Numbered from the stretch's first letter, positions 44,307 through 54,800 are shown. The stretch: 64,000 bases of DNA from an uncultured Acidimicrobiaceae bacterium (GCA_947259275.1 CAMYMH010000010.1:16833-80832), one strand, 5' to 3'. The notes: a model not told the origin generated them from the sequence alone. Program-made: numbers and translations.

Positions 44307-45602
44307 GTGAGCACCGACACGGGCTTGCGACGCCGACTCCCGGCCGGGATCGTAGATGCTGGATTCGCGTCGCTGGCCACCTTCGCAATCGGACTGGCGG
44401 CCGTCTCGTGGCTCGACGATGTCAGCCGGGGCGTCTACGCCGTCTTCTTCACTGTTTTCGTGGCTGCCAGTTTGCTGTCGACCGAGCTCATATTCACGCC
44501 GGCAGAAGTGAAAACCGTTTCGTTCCCAACGTCCGAGAGGCTGTCGCTGGTGCCACAAACCCTGCGTCTCGGCCTCGGCCCAGTGCTGTTGGGAACAACG
44601 GCAGTGGGTGGTGCGGTAGCCGCGACCTGGAGTTACGCCTCCGTCGAAGTCCTGATTCCACTCGCCGTCACGTCAACGGTCTCGATCGTGCTCTCCCCAC
44701 TGCAAGATCACGTGCGACGCATGCTCCACATCGCGGCTCTCAATTGGCAAGCTTCGTGGGTTTCCGTTGTCCAGTTCCTCGTCGCAGTAGCGGGGGTTAC
44801 GGTCGGATATCTGGTTGATGTTCCCGTCGCCTGGATCCCGTTCGGTGCCCTGGCGATCGCCAACGCCGTTTCCCTCAGCGTGGGGTTCGTTGTTGCCAGG
44901 ACGAGCATTCAAGAGAACTCCCGCGCGGTGCTGCGTTTCTGGGAGTTGGCAACGAGGGGCAAATGGTTCGTCCTCGCGGCCAGCGCGCCCGCCATTGCTT
45001 CGTTCGTGGTCGTCACCGTCATCGCCTGGGTTGTGAGCCCGGAGGACCTTGGCTATGCCGAATCTGCCCGGGTGGTTGCGCAACCAATCCTGGTGCTCGC
45101 CGCTGGGCTGACAGCGGTCCTGGCCCCCCGGTCGATGCGGGCAGCCATGGACGGTGATAGCTCGACCGCGCGACGCACAAGCGGCGTCTATCTCGGTCTG
45201 ATGGGACTCGGCGGGCTCGCGTACCTATTGCTGGTGGCCTGGGACGTGCCCATCAACCCGATGGCCCGAATCGTGCCGTCGGCCTACGTATTGCCGGGTC
45301 TGGTCGCACTGACCATCGCCGCCAACGTGATCGGGTCCGCTCCCTTCCTCAGAAGTAACGAATTGGCGGGCGCCCACCGAGAGCGCACACTGGCCGGGAT
45401 CGCCTGGCTCTCATCCACCGTATCTGTCATCGGGGGCCTGACGGCCTGGTTCACCGGCGCCTACGCACGACCTCTCAGCGTCCTCGCTAACGGCGCCTCC
45501 CGGTACGCGGCCCAATCGCGGGTTCTTGGAACTGTCTACGCGGCGAGGACTTCTCAGACTACGGCCAATCGGCCATCTGGAACCGGGCCAACGAACACCT
45601 GA
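44307..45602 (+). CDS. Multi-pass membrane protein resembling polysaccharide flippases (MATE/Wzx-like)
   Basis: A 431-residue protein from GTG 44307 (VSTDTGLRRRLPAGIVDAGF) with about 12 hydrophobic helices and short loops. The layout resembles lipid-linked oligosaccharide flippases, and early residues GIVDAGFASLATFAIGLAAV fit their first helix. It converges on the glycosyltransferase gene with only 13 bases between stops. It could export a glycosylated product or a surface polymer; this is inference from topology and neighbour. Confidence 0.65.
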   Translation: MSTDTGLRRRLPAGIVDAGFASLATFAIGLAAVSWLDDVSRGVYAVFFTVFVAASLLSTELIFTPAEVKTVSFPTSERLSLVPQTLRLGLGPVLLGTTAVGGAVAATWSYASVEVLIPLAVTSTVSIVLSPLQDHVRRMLHIAALNWQASWVSVVQFLVAVAGVTVGYLVDVPVAWIPFGALAIANAVSLSVGFVVARTSIQENSRAVLRFWELATRGKWFVLAASAPAIASFVVVTVIAWVVSPEDLGYAESARVVAQPILVLAAGLTAVLAPRSMRAAMDGDSSTARRTSGVYLGLMGLGGLAYLLLVAWDVPINPMARIVPSAYVLPGLVALTIAANVIGSAPFLRSNELAGAHRERTLAGIAWLSSTVSVIGGLTAWFTGAYARPLSVLANGASRYAAQSRVLGTVYAARTSQTTANRPSGTGPTNT

Positions 45603-45615
45603 GGATCGAGTCGGA

Positions 45616-47094
45616 TCAATCAGCCGCAGCCTCCCCACCCGCCGCGGCCAGGAAATCCTCGATGACGGCAACCGCCGTCCCCTCCTCGTTGTACCTATCG
45701 AAGACCCGTTGCATAGCCTGGACCCTGCCATGCATCGCCGGGTCGGAGAGCACGCGGGCAACGTGCTGTTCGAGTCTCTCGGGCTTCTTCGTGTCCCATC
45801 CGGCGGCAACACCGAGTCCGTGGTATTCGATGCGGGCCGCGCAACCGTCCTGATCGACAAGCGACGGTGAGTACACCACCATCGGCACCCCGTAAGAGAT
45901 GCACTCGTTGATGGATGTGATCCCACCATGGTTGATGGCGCAGTCGGCGAGCTCCAGCACGTCGAGTTGGGGCGCCCAGTCCAGCAGCAGCACGTTGTCG
46001 GGAATCGGTCCCAAATCGCCCTCGGTCGCCTGGCCGCCGAGCCCGAGGACGAGGTCCCATTCGGGGCGTCGTTCGAAGGTTGCGATAACCATGCGAAGGA
46101 AGTCCGCGTCGGCCCAGTACGAGCCCAGCGAGCAATACACGAGCGGTCGCCCGCCATCGTTGGCCGACCGAGCCGCCCGGTAGGCATCCCAGCGACGCCT
46201 GCTTTCGGATTGAAGCCGGGACTCGGGCCGTTGACGGTTCACCATCGGTCCCACGTATCTGATGTTCGGGTGAGGCGTGTGGGGGAATTCCAGCTCGAAC
46301 GAGTTGAGACACAGGACGCGGAGGCGCGTATACATGAACGGACGGACCCACTCGTTTCGGTTGGTGTTTTCTTTGAGCGAGTACCCGTGAGCTTTGGCGA
46401 CCTGCTTGATGTCGGCGTAGTGGTTTGTCCCGTAGGTAACGGGACGCAGGACGTCCCCGACACCGCGCCGGCCGATCTTGTGCCGGATCCTCGCCCCCCA
46501 GGCAGCCAACCGCACCCGAATCCAGGCACGCCGAAATCGGGCCTCGCCTCGTGATGCGCCACGGGGTGGCGAGAGCTTGGAGTTGAGCGGCGGGAGGCCG
46601 GGCAGGCGAAACACGGACAACCAGTTCATGACGAGCATGGTGGGGATCTGGAGGTGGGCGGAGACGATGGTTGCGTAGTGCATCTCGAGGTCGATGAGCA
46701 GCAGGTCGGGATCCAGTGCCGTGATGGCTCGCTCGTAGTCGTCGTTGGTGATGGATCGGCGCCGGGCCCGGCGCATCGCCCGCAGGCGGGCCAGCGGATT
46801 CCCGGCACTGCGTGCCTCACGCCGAATTGATTCGTCAGATGCGAGTTGCACGAAAGCGAACCCGTGAGCCTCGACTTCATGGGAAATGTCGGCATGGCTC
46901 ATGAAGGTCACGTGGTGACCGTGATTGGCCAACCGGCGGCTCAGTTCCAGCGCAGCATTGAGCGGACTGATCAGGCCGTGAGCGACAAAGACGACGTGTG
47001 CCACCTCAGGCCGGACCGGACCGGCTGGTGCCGAGTGGGTCGGGCCCGGAGTCGCCTGCTCGTCGACCCCCGGGCGCGTCCCGACGGGTGCCAC
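45616..47094 (-). CDS. UDP-glycosyltransferase-type GT1 enzyme (MGT-like)
   Basis: Up to 492 residues (GTG 47094; a later GTG at 47004 starts directly at VAHVVFVAHG). GT-B fold: N-terminal VFVAHGLISPLNAALELSRR with the acceptor-site loop. The C-terminal nucleotide-sugar half has PLVYCSLGSYW, LLLDWAPQLDVLELADCA and INHGGITSINE, where antibiotic glycosyltransferases carry their HGG motif. In this operon it may glycosylate the peptide or a lipid carrier. It is the last gene of the leftward transcript, 23 bases after the HupE-like gene. Confidence 0.87.
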   Translation of the reverse strand: MAPVGTRPGVDEQATPGPTHSAPAGPVRPEVAHVVFVAHGLISPLNAALELSRRLANHGHHVTFMSHADISHEVEAHGFAFVQLASDESIRREARSAGNPLARLRAMRRARRRSITNDDYERAITALDPDLLLIDLEMHYATIVSAHLQIPTMLVMNWLSVFRLPGLPPLNSKLSPPRGASRGEARFRRAWIRVRLAAWGARIRHKIGRRGVGDVLRPVTYGTNHYADIKQVAKAHGYSLKENTNRNEWVRPFMYTRLRVLCLNSFELEFPHTPHPNIRYVGPMVNRQRPESRLQSESRRRWDAYRAARSANDGGRPLVYCSLGSYWADADFLRMVIATFERRPEWDLVLGLGGQATEGDLGPIPDNVLLLDWAPQLDVLELADCAINHGGITSINECISYGVPMVVYSPSLVDQDGCAARIEYHGLGVAAGWDTKKPERLEQHVARVLSDPAMHGRVQAMQRVFDRYNEEGTAVAVIEDFLAAAGGEAAAD

Positions 47095-47117
47095 CGTGGA
47101 GCTGAGAACGATTCGGC

Positions 47118-48470
47118 TCAGGTCTCAGCATCCGCGAGTGCCGGCGTTGGAGTGTCCATGCGGCTCGAAAGCGGGAGCAGTCGATTGTGGTGCCGGTCGC
47201 CTCGGTAGGCGGCTGCGGCGAGGAGGTAGGCGAGGGCCACCGGGACGAGCTGGCGCGGCCACACCGAGGCTCGATCCATGATCCAATCGGTGCCGAGGCT
47301 CACGCCGAACGCTCGCTCGACGGCCCAGACGCTGGCGATCGCGATGAGGAGCACCGATCCGGCCTGCATCGACGGCAGGAAGGCTCTCGTTCGCCGCGCC
47401 AAGAAGAGGGCCGGGAAGATCAGCACGATGATGACCGCCTGACCTATCTCGATCCCGAGGTTGAATCCGAGCAGGGAGGCGACTCGCCGGCTCTGGGTCA
47501 AGCCGAGATCGGAGAGGAGGCCGGCAAATCCGAAGCCGTGTACGAGTCCAAATCCGAATGCGATCAACCACTCCTGGTTCACGAGGACCGGTCGAAGGTT
47601 GTGGAGCGCGGCCAGGATGATGGAGAAGGCGATGACTGTCTCCACCAGCGCCGGTGGGAGCTCGATGATCCCGAGCCCGCCCAGCGTAAGGGTGATCGTA
47701 TGGGCAACGGTGAACATCGTCACGATTTTGAGTACCCGCCACAGGCTGGCACCGAAGCTCGGGGACGGTTGCCAGCCGGCTGCTCGCCCAAAGATGAGCA
47801 CAGACGGAAGCACGAGAGCGAGGATGAAGAGGATGTGATCGGTGCCGATCCGAATGTGGTCCACACCAAGGGCGATGACTGCGGTTATTCCGCTCCAGAA
47901 AGACGTGTCTCCGAGATCGACGGTCTGCGTCGTGGTGCTCGCTGTATAGCGCAGGAGGGTGTCGGCTTCGTTGTTGAAGGTCCCGGAGCCGAAATCGGTA
48001 GCGATCGCGAGCAGCGCAGCCCGCTCCGGTTTCGCATGCAGGATGCCGTCGTATGTGACGACGAACTGCCTCGGGACTCCGGCGAACTCGCGGTCGACTT
48101 CGAACCCCACCAGGAGGTAGGCACCATCGAAGACTTCAAGACCCTCAAAGGTGCTGAACGCGATCGGCCACTCTGTTCCGTTGAGATCGGACATGGCGAT
48201 GTGGTCGGCGCTGTAGTCCTGGATGAGGTCCGGGTTGGCCTCGGCCCACTCTGCAGCACCGTCCGGGTCATTGGGGATATCCAGGCCCAGCACCTCGTTG
48301 AGATCCGGGACCGGGTAGTGGATCTCCCCTTCGATGCTCGAGTCGAAGATGTCGAGGTAGACGTAGGAATCCGCGAGGTTGTGGGCGGCAGCCGCCCCCG
48401 GGATGGAAAGCACGGCGAGCATCGCCGCCAGCAGCACCAGGGCGGCCCGGCCCATCAGCCGTTGGCTCAT
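47118..48470 (-). CDS. HupE/UreJ-family membrane protein with extracytoplasmic N-terminal domain
   Basis: A 450-residue protein: signal peptide (about 1-29, ending AAAAHN), an external domain of about 170 residues, then six to seven helices with the HupE hallmark histidines (ALGVDHIRIGTDHILFI; FTVAHTITLTLGGLG; FGLVHGFGFAGLL). HupE/UreJ relatives are linked to nickel or cobalt uptake, but the long form with an external domain is widespread and uncharacterised. It overlaps the PPTase stop by four bases, so it is co-expressed with NRPS genes. No urease or hydrogenase is nearby. Confidence 0.85.
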   Translation of the reverse strand: MSQRLMGRAALVLLAAMLAVLSIPGAAAAHNLADSYVYLDIFDSSIEGEIHYPVPDLNEVLGLDIPNDPDGAAEWAEANPDLIQDYSADHIAMSDLNGTEWPIAFSTFEGLEVFDGAYLLVGFEVDREFAGVPRQFVVTYDGILHAKPERAALLAIATDFGSGTFNNEADTLLRYTASTTTQTVDLGDTSFWSGITAVIALGVDHIRIGTDHILFILALVLPSVLIFGRAAGWQPSPSFGASLWRVLKIVTMFTVAHTITLTLGGLGIIELPPALVETVIAFSIILAALHNLRPVLVNQEWLIAFGFGLVHGFGFAGLLSDLGLTQSRRVASLLGFNLGIEIGQAVIIVLIFPALFLARRTRAFLPSMQAGSVLLIAIASVWAVERAFGVSLGTDWIMDRASVWPRQLVPVALAYLLAAAAYRGDRHHNRLLPLSSRMDTPTPALADAET

Positions 48471-49234
48471 CCCTCTAGCTCCGATTCGCTCGTTGGGAGT
48501 GCGGGGCCATCCCGGTAGCCGGATCGACTCACTTCACCACTAGCCGCCGTCTTGGGCAGTATGACCGCGGTGAGCACGAGATCTCCGGACCGGACGGATG
48601 TGATCGCAAAGGTGCGGTGCGACGGATAATCACGGTCGAGGCCGTCGGCGAGGCGGCCCACGAAGCCCGATGCGGTCGGTGCGAGGGAGGCCCGTTCGAA
48701 CCCGAAGTAGGATCCGATTCGGGGGAAGAACGCCTTGAACACCGACTCTTTGGCGGAGAACAACGCCAACATCGCGGCCTCTCTTTCCGTGGCTTCGAGA
48801 TTCCCGAGCCAGCTTCGCTCTTCGGGTCGGGGCACGTGATCCCAGAGCTCGGGGACGTTGCGGAGCTCTTCGAGATCGACGCCGACGCCATCGGTGTCCT
48901 CCGCCGGTGCGACCAGGGCAACGCCGAAGCCCGCCGCGTGCGAGATCGCTCCGGTTGCGCCGTCGGGCCACAGTGGCTCCCGGCCGGAACCCGAGAGAAT
49001 CGGCCCGCGATCGAAGTGGATCGCTCGCAGCGCTGCGTGAGCTGCCGCCCGGCCCCGGGAGAAGGCTTCCCTTCTGGCCGGCACCATCGAGGACGAAAGT
49101 AGGTCCTCCTCGCCCGACTCGACGACGGGAAGGGGTTCGGAGGGGCGGGAAACGGCGAACGCGGCAAAGGTTGGGAGATCCGGTGGCGGGGCGAGGTCTA
49201 CGGCCGCGGCCGCTCGATTCTTGAGCGCAGTCAC
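48467..49234 (-). CDS. 4'-phosphopantetheinyl transferase (EntD/Sfp type)
   Basis: About 255 residues from GTG 49234 (VTALKNRAAAAVDLAPPPDL); an ATG at 49279 would add 15 residues. Core motifs: RGRAAAHAALRAI, GAISHAAGFGVALVAP, the magnesium site GVGVDLEEL, and FSAKESVFKAFFP. It converts apo- to holo-carrier proteins by adding the CoA phosphopantetheine arm, and should serve the four carrier domains of this cluster. I prefer the GTG because a TATTAT -10-like box (49270-49275) lies between it and the ATG, and GGAAGG precedes the GTG at good spacing. Confidence 0.88.
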   Translation of the reverse strand: MTALKNRAAAAVDLAPPPDLPTFAAFAVSRPSEPLPVVESGEEDLLSSSMVPARREAFSRGRAAAHAALRAIHFDRGPILSGSGREPLWPDGATGAISHAAGFGVALVAPAEDTDGVGVDLEELRNVPELWDHVPRPEERSWLGNLEATEREAAMLALFSAKESVFKAFFPRIGSYFGFERASLAPTASGFVGRLADGLDRDYPSHRTFAITSVRSGDLVLTAVILPKTAASGEVSRSGYRDGPALPTSESELEG

Positions 49235-49269
49235 ACTCCCCGCCTTCCTGTCAAACAAGATCGGGGATG

Positions 49270-49275
49270 ATAATA
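49270..49275 (-). promoter_or_regulatory. Candidate -10 box (TATTAT) for the PPTase-HupE-GT transcript
   Basis: On the leftward strand TATTAT matches five of six bases of the -10 consensus, 36 bases before the preferred GTG. A convincing -35 at normal spacing is not seen. The gap 49235-49451 to the adenylation gene otherwise holds nothing I recognise. Confidence 0.3.
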
Positions 49276-49451
49276 GCATTCCGCAGTTACCCTGCGTGTC
49301 GGAAATCGCGCACAGGGTGGTCGTTTACCTGGGGGCGGAGGAAGCGAGTGGTTGACCGCTGATGTCGCCGGGTCGGGACCTCCCCACATGGACGGTTGGT
49401 TCCTCGAGCGGCTCGTCGTGATCGGCGCGTGCGCTGTCACCAACGCTGACT

Positions 49452-51026
49452 TCAGCCTTCCCCGGCCTGGCCGTGCGGGGGGGTCAGTCGTTTCCGGATC
49501 AGGCGCTGTCGATCGATCTTTCCCGTCGACGTCTTGGGCAGCCTGTCCAGGTAGTCGAAGGACTCGGGAACCATGTACCTCGGAAGCAGCTCGGCGAGGT
49601 ATCTCCGGATCTCTTCCTCGGTCAGCGTTTCCGCCTTCACAACAGACACGGTGATGCGGTTCGTCACGAGGTCGTCCGGCACGGGAATGACTGCGCACTC
49701 CAGGATGCCGGGGTGGGTGAGCATCGCAGCCTCGATGTCGCCGAGTTCGATTCGATACCCGCGACTCTTGATCTGGCTGTCGCGTCGTCCGATGAACTCG
49801 TAGTCACCCGAACCCGTTTCTCTGACGATGTCGCCGGTCCGGTAGACGCCGGCGCCCGGATCGGTCGCCGCAGTTCGACTCGGCCAGTAGCCCTGCATCA
49901 CGGTCGGCCCCCGCACCCAGAGCTCCCCGGCTTTGCCGGTCGCAACCGGGACGCCGTCGTCGTCCATCACCGTCGTCTCGACACCGGCTATCGCCCGGCC
50001 GATCAGGACCGGCGGGCCATTCTCCGGCGGCGCCTCAGGCACGCGGTAGAAGGTGCAGACGTTGGTCTCGGTGGGGCCGAAGAGGTTGGCGAACTCGACA
50101 TGCGGCAGCGCCTTCATGATTCGCGACAGGTACTTGGTCGGGAAGACCTCCCCGGCAAACAAAACCGTTCGCAAGTCCGGCAGATCGCCCACCTCGAGCG
50201 GGGTGCGTTCGACCAGGGCGGTGAGGATCGACGGCACCGCGTAGACCACCGAAATCCGCCCAGCTTCGAGGAACCGGCGGATCTCCATCGGGAATATCGC
50301 CGTTTGCCGCGAGGCCAGGTGCACGGACGCTCCCGCGCGGGCAGCGGCGAACAGGTCCAGGGTCGAAAGGTCGAAGTGCAGGGGAGCGAGCTGCGACAGC
50401 CGGTCGTCCGGCCTCAACCCAAACTCTTCGGCGGCCCATTCTGCGAAGGCGAACACGTTGCCGTGCGTCAGCATCACGCCTTTCGGGTTGCCGGTCGAGC
50501 CGGAGGTGTACAGGATCAGCGCCAAGTCGTCCGGTGCGACCACGGCGCCCGGCGGCGCGGTCGGCTGGCTGGCAATGGCTGCCGCGCCGAGGAGTTTCAC
50601 CCCGCCCGCCGGCACTGAACTCGTAGGGGCAAGGTCCGGGGCAATGACCATTTCGATCGGGGCACCAAGCGCCATGAGTTCCTCCCATACCCCGGCCTTG
50701 TCCTGCTGGGATATCAACGTCGATGCGGCGCAGTCATCGACCGTGTGAGCTACGCGGGTGGCGGGCGCTACCGGGTCGAGCGGCAGGTAGGCCGCTCCGG
50801 CCTTCATGATCCCGTAGAGGCTGGCCACGGCGTCCAGCGACTTGTCGAGCAGCAGGCCGACGCGATGTCCCGGCCCCACTCCGTGCTCGGCGAGAAGGTT
50901 CGCTATCCGATTGGCCGCGGCGTCGAGTTGCGCATAGGTCATCGCGTCGCCACCAGACACGACGGCGACCCGGGCGCCCCGACGCTCAGCCGAACGCTCG
51001 AGTTGGGCGTGGAGCAGCTCAGTCAC
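49452..51026 (-). CDS. Stand-alone amino-acid adenylation (A) domain
   Basis: A 524-residue free-standing A domain with no carrier domain. Core motifs: LYTSGSTGNPKG (A3), LFGPTETNVC (A5), YRTGDI (A7), GRRDSQIKSRGYRIELGDIE (A8), KTSTGKIDRQRL with catalytic Lys (A10). By alignment to GrsA PheA the pocket code reads about D-L-L-A-L-A-L-V-C-K. This is one residue off the DLLYLALVC-type code I remember for free L-prolyl ligases of pyrrole pathways (unverified), but no acyl-CoA-dehydrogenase-like partner is present. It must load carriers in trans: the free carrier protein at 51556 and/or the A-less last module. Confidence 0.9.
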   Translation of the reverse strand: MTELLHAQLERSAERRGARVAVVSGGDAMTYAQLDAAANRIANLLAEHGVGPGHRVGLLLDKSLDAVASLYGIMKAGAAYLPLDPVAPATRVAHTVDDCAASTLISQQDKAGVWEELMALGAPIEMVIAPDLAPTSSVPAGGVKLLGAAAIASQPTAPPGAVVAPDDLALILYTSGSTGNPKGVMLTHGNVFAFAEWAAEEFGLRPDDRLSQLAPLHFDLSTLDLFAAARAGASVHLASRQTAIFPMEIRRFLEAGRISVVYAVPSILTALVERTPLEVGDLPDLRTVLFAGEVFPTKYLSRIMKALPHVEFANLFGPTETNVCTFYRVPEAPPENGPPVLIGRAIAGVETTVMDDDGVPVATGKAGELWVRGPTVMQGYWPSRTAATDPGAGVYRTGDIVRETGSGDYEFIGRRDSQIKSRGYRIELGDIEAAMLTHPGILECAVIPVPDDLVTNRITVSVVKAETLTEEEIRRYLAELLPRYMVPESFDYLDRLPKTSTGKIDRQRLIRKRLTPPHGQAGEG

Positions 51027-51555
51027 GGACCGATGCCGCTGGGGACGATGTCACGCTGATCGGACTTCTCCTCATAGAGCAGGCTGGATCGCAACGTTAC
51101 CTCGCCTTCGCACGCAGCCCTCGGCGGATTCCTGCCGGTTATCGGGTCGCGGAATCCCAGCACCGCAGGGCCGGTACACTGCGCGCCACGCACTCGAAGG
51201 ACCCAACTTTGGACCACGCACCTATCCCCATGGCCACCTGGTCCCGACCGGCGTCATGAGGATCGGGCACACGACATCCAATGATGGGAAGTAATCCAGA
51301 ACGCGGCGCCTGCGAGCTAGCTGTCCGCGAGGATCGCCGCCACTCATCCAGTACGGGCCGTGACTCCGAATACACTGCAGGTGGGATCCGGGCTCAGTAC
51401 CCTGAGTGAGAGATACTGGATGCACAGAGTGAGGAAGGGAGTCTGGGGCGATGAGGGTCACGGGGCACAAGGAACGACAGGCGGCGTATCCCGGCTCGCA
51501 ATTGGCGTGGTTCTTCACAGGCACTGCCCGCCGCTCGCCAGGTTGACTGATCGCG
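51027..51555. promoter_or_regulatory. Divergent intergenic region driving both NRPS transcripts
   Basis: 529 bases between the leftward A-domain gene and the rightward carrier gene, with no convincing protein gene. Near 51400-51425 CAGTA...TACTG forms an inverted repeat with a 14-base spacer, and a second CAGTAC stands at 51350-51355; these could be operator half-sites. TTGACT occurs 13 bases before the carrier ATG. Promoter positions cannot be fixed by eye. Confidence 0.4.
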
Positions 51556-51804
51556 ATGTCCATTCGACGCCGCAAGATCGTTGACTACGTGAGCGCTCAG
51601 CTGCTCGTCGACCCCGAGCTGGGATTAGACGAACACGAAGAGATCCTGGCGACCGGCCGGATCGACTCGATGAGCGTGATGCGGCTGGTCTCCTTCATCA
51701 AAGAAGAGTTCTCGATCACGATCCCCAACGAGGACCTGGTGGTCGACAATTTCAAATCGGTTGACGCAATCGACGCGTACTTGAGCAGGTACGAGAGTGT
51801 CTAG
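51556..51804 (+). CDS. Free-standing peptidyl/acyl carrier protein
   Basis: An 82-residue acidic four-helix carrier protein. The phosphopantetheine serine is S38 in GRIDSMSVMRL; the preceding EEILATGRID and following EEFSITIPNEDLV are typical of small ACPs/PCPs. It is the first gene of the rightward operon, its stop overlapping the GTG of the C-A-T synthetase by 8 bases. It is therefore the likely donor to that protein's first condensation domain, charged by the stand-alone A domain. Confidence 0.9.
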   Translation: MSIRRRKIVDYVSAQLLVDPELGLDEHEEILATGRIDSMSVMRLVSFIKEEFSITIPNEDLVVDNFKSVDAIDAYLSRYESV

Positions 51805-54800
51805 GCACCTGGGTCTGACCAGCGCTCAGCGGCTGATGCTGGCCGGCCAGAACCTGAACCCGGACGATCCGCTCTACAACTCGGCGTTCCTGTTCGTCAT
51901 CAACGGTGCGATCGACGTCGCCGCCTTCGTGGAGGCGTTCGCTCGTCTGGTCGCCGACGCAGAGCCGTTGCGCACGGTGATCAAGAACCCCACGGGCGAC
52001 GCACGGCAAGAGGTTCTCGAGATGACCGAGTTCGATCTGCCGATCATCGACTTCGCCGAGGACGCCGACCCCGAAGCTGCGGCGATGGCGTGGGCCAAGG
52101 AAAAGGCGAAGCAGACCCTCGACATCGAGCAGGCGACCTTCGACTCGGCCCTCCTGAAGCTGGCGGACGACCGCTTTGCTTGGTATCTGAACCAGCACCA
52201 CCTGGTGACCGACGCTAAGAGTTTCGAGGTGGTGTTCCGACATATGGAAGAGCTCTACGTGGCAGCCCGCTCGGGAACAACTGAGCACATTGACTCAATC
52301 CCGTCCTTTTCTCCCTACGTCGACTACGAGTCACAGAGGGCCCAGAGCAGGGAGCCCATTTCCAACCTTGCGGTGGTTCCGCCGCCGCTCTACGGACGGC
52401 CGGTGCAGGCCGGCGGAACCGAAAACGAACGAATTGAGATCGAGCTTTCCCAACGCATGAGCGATGACCTCCGACAGCTGCTCGGCCGGCCAGGCAATCA
52501 GGCCCTCACACGTGACCTCGGCCAACTCCAGATCTTTGCCACCGCCACGTTTGCCTTTCTGAAGCGAGTGAGCGGCCAGGAGACGATCACCATCGTGGCA
52601 CCTGCCCACAATCGGGTAAACCGCCAGTTCGCATCCTCGGCCGGACTGTTCATCGAGCTCTTTCCCATCGAGGTTACGACCGACGGCGACGAGACCTTCG
52701 CCTCGCTCCACCACAGAGTTCAGGACGCCAGCATCGAGTACTTGCGACTCGCTCAGCCGGGTCACGCCGACCCCGAGGTCAACCGGCGCGTCAATGTGGT
52801 TCTGAACTACCTCACAATGGAGTTCGTGAGCTTCGCCGGGAATCCTGTGACTACCCGCTGGCTGCACCCGGACAGCGTTGACGGCCATCATCAGCTGCGA
52901 GTCCAGGTGTTTGACTTCGATCGGACCGGCCGGTTCACCCTGGCGTTCGACGTAGCGACCGGTGTTCTGGGCGAGCGACAGAGGGTCGCGCTTGCCGCTC
53001 ACTTCGAGACCATGCTCGAGGCCATGGTCGAGGATTGGGACAGGCCCATCGAAGAGGTCGACCTGCTGGGTGATGAGGAACGGCTCGAGGTACTGGCGCT
53101 CGCCGCCGGCGATCCCGTGGGTGACGAGCCCACGGACGTAGTGGCAATGTTCTTGAAACGGGCGGCAAACATGCCCGCTTCGGTGGCGATTCAGGAAGAC
53201 GACACCTGCTGGACGTACGCCGACCTGGATCGTGCGACCGAGCGGCTGGCCCAAAGCATCGAACCGCAATCGGTGATCGGAGTGGCGCTCCCCCGTTCGG
53301 CCGGGGCAGTGATTGCCATGCTTGCGACCTTGCGAGCGGGGGCGGTATTCGTTCCGATCGACCCGGCCTGGCCGTTGGAGCGAATCCGCTACCTGGCGAC
53401 CGACGCCGGCTGCTCCACGATCATCGCGGACGCGCCGCTCGATGTTGATATCCCGATCGTCACGCTCGATGAGTTGCCGTCGACGACGCCTACGGCCAGG
53501 CGGCCGGCTGCGGCCACGCCCGAGGACCTGGCCTACATCCTGTACACATCGGGCTCTACCGGCGAACCGAAAGGGGTCATGATCGAGCGCGGCTCGTTGG
53601 CCAACTACATCTCGTGGGCCGCTGGCTTCTACGGTCCTGCCCTCACATTCCCGCTCTTCACCCCACTCACGTTCGACCTGACGATCACGTCGATCTTCGT
53701 TCCGCTGACCTCGGGAGGCTCGATTGTGGTCTATCCGTCGACCACTGACGCAGCCGACCTCGCAGTTCTCGACGTGTTTGCCGAGGACGCGGTCGACATC
53801 GTCAAGCTCACGCCGTCCCATCTTGCGTTGCTGGTCGACCGCCACCTGACCGGCACCCGCATTCGCCAGCTGATCCTCGGGGGCGAGGACTTGACCACGG
53901 CAGTTGCCGCCGGCGTCTTCGAGCAGTTCGATGGACGGCTCACAATCCACAACGAATACGGCCCCACGGAAGCCACGGTGGGCTGCGTGGTCCACACGTA
54001 CGACCCGGAAGCCGATACCGATGCGAGCGTGCCCATCGGCAGACCGATCGACGGCGCGCAGGCGTATGTCATCGACGCAGCGGGACAGCCCGTACCGCCC
54101 GGGGTCCCGGGTGAGCTCTGGATCGCAGGAGTCGGGCTCGCCCGCGGCTACGCCCGCCGTCCCGACCTGACCAAGGAGCGATTCGTGCCGGGTCCCGCAA
54201 TCGATGAGGACCGGGCTTACCGAACCGGGGACATCGCCCGCGTCCGACCCTCCGGGACGATCGAGTACCTCGGACGCCGAGATGACCAGGTGAAGATCAA
54301 GGGCATCCGGGTGGAGCTGGGAGAGATTGAATCGGCGCTGGCATCACATCCAGGAGTCACTGCGGTGGCAGCCCGCCTCTGGGAGCACAGCGACGCCGAG
54401 GCGTCCGAAGACCTGATCTATTGCACTCGCTGCGGTCTCGCCTCCGACTATCCGGGAGTCTCGTTCGATGCCAATCGGGTGTGCAACGATTGCCGGGCGT
54501 TCGACGAGTACAGCGTCAAGGCGCGCGTGTATTTCAAGCCCGAAGCCGAACTCGCCACCCTCTTGACGTCGCAGCGGGGCAGCCGCGGCAACTACGACTG
54601 CATCGCACTGCTGAGCGGCGGAAAGGACAGCACGTACGTGCTGTGCCGATTGGTCGACATGGGGCTGCGCGTTCTGGCGGTCACCCTCGATAACGGGTAC
54701 CTGTCGGATCAAGCGCACGGCAACATCGGACGAGTCGTCGAGGCCCTCGGCGTTGATCACCGATACCTGACCACGCCGGCAATGAACGAGATCTTCGTGG

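Noticed and set aside
52331..53995. Long leftward reading frame opposite the first NRPS
   Set aside because: It is a GC-driven antisense frame of a gene with clear C and A domain motifs and shows no domain of its own. The same applies to the long frames opposite the other NRPS genes (for example 60474-62627), the molybdoenzyme (3810-5414) and the HupE-like gene (47187-48518).
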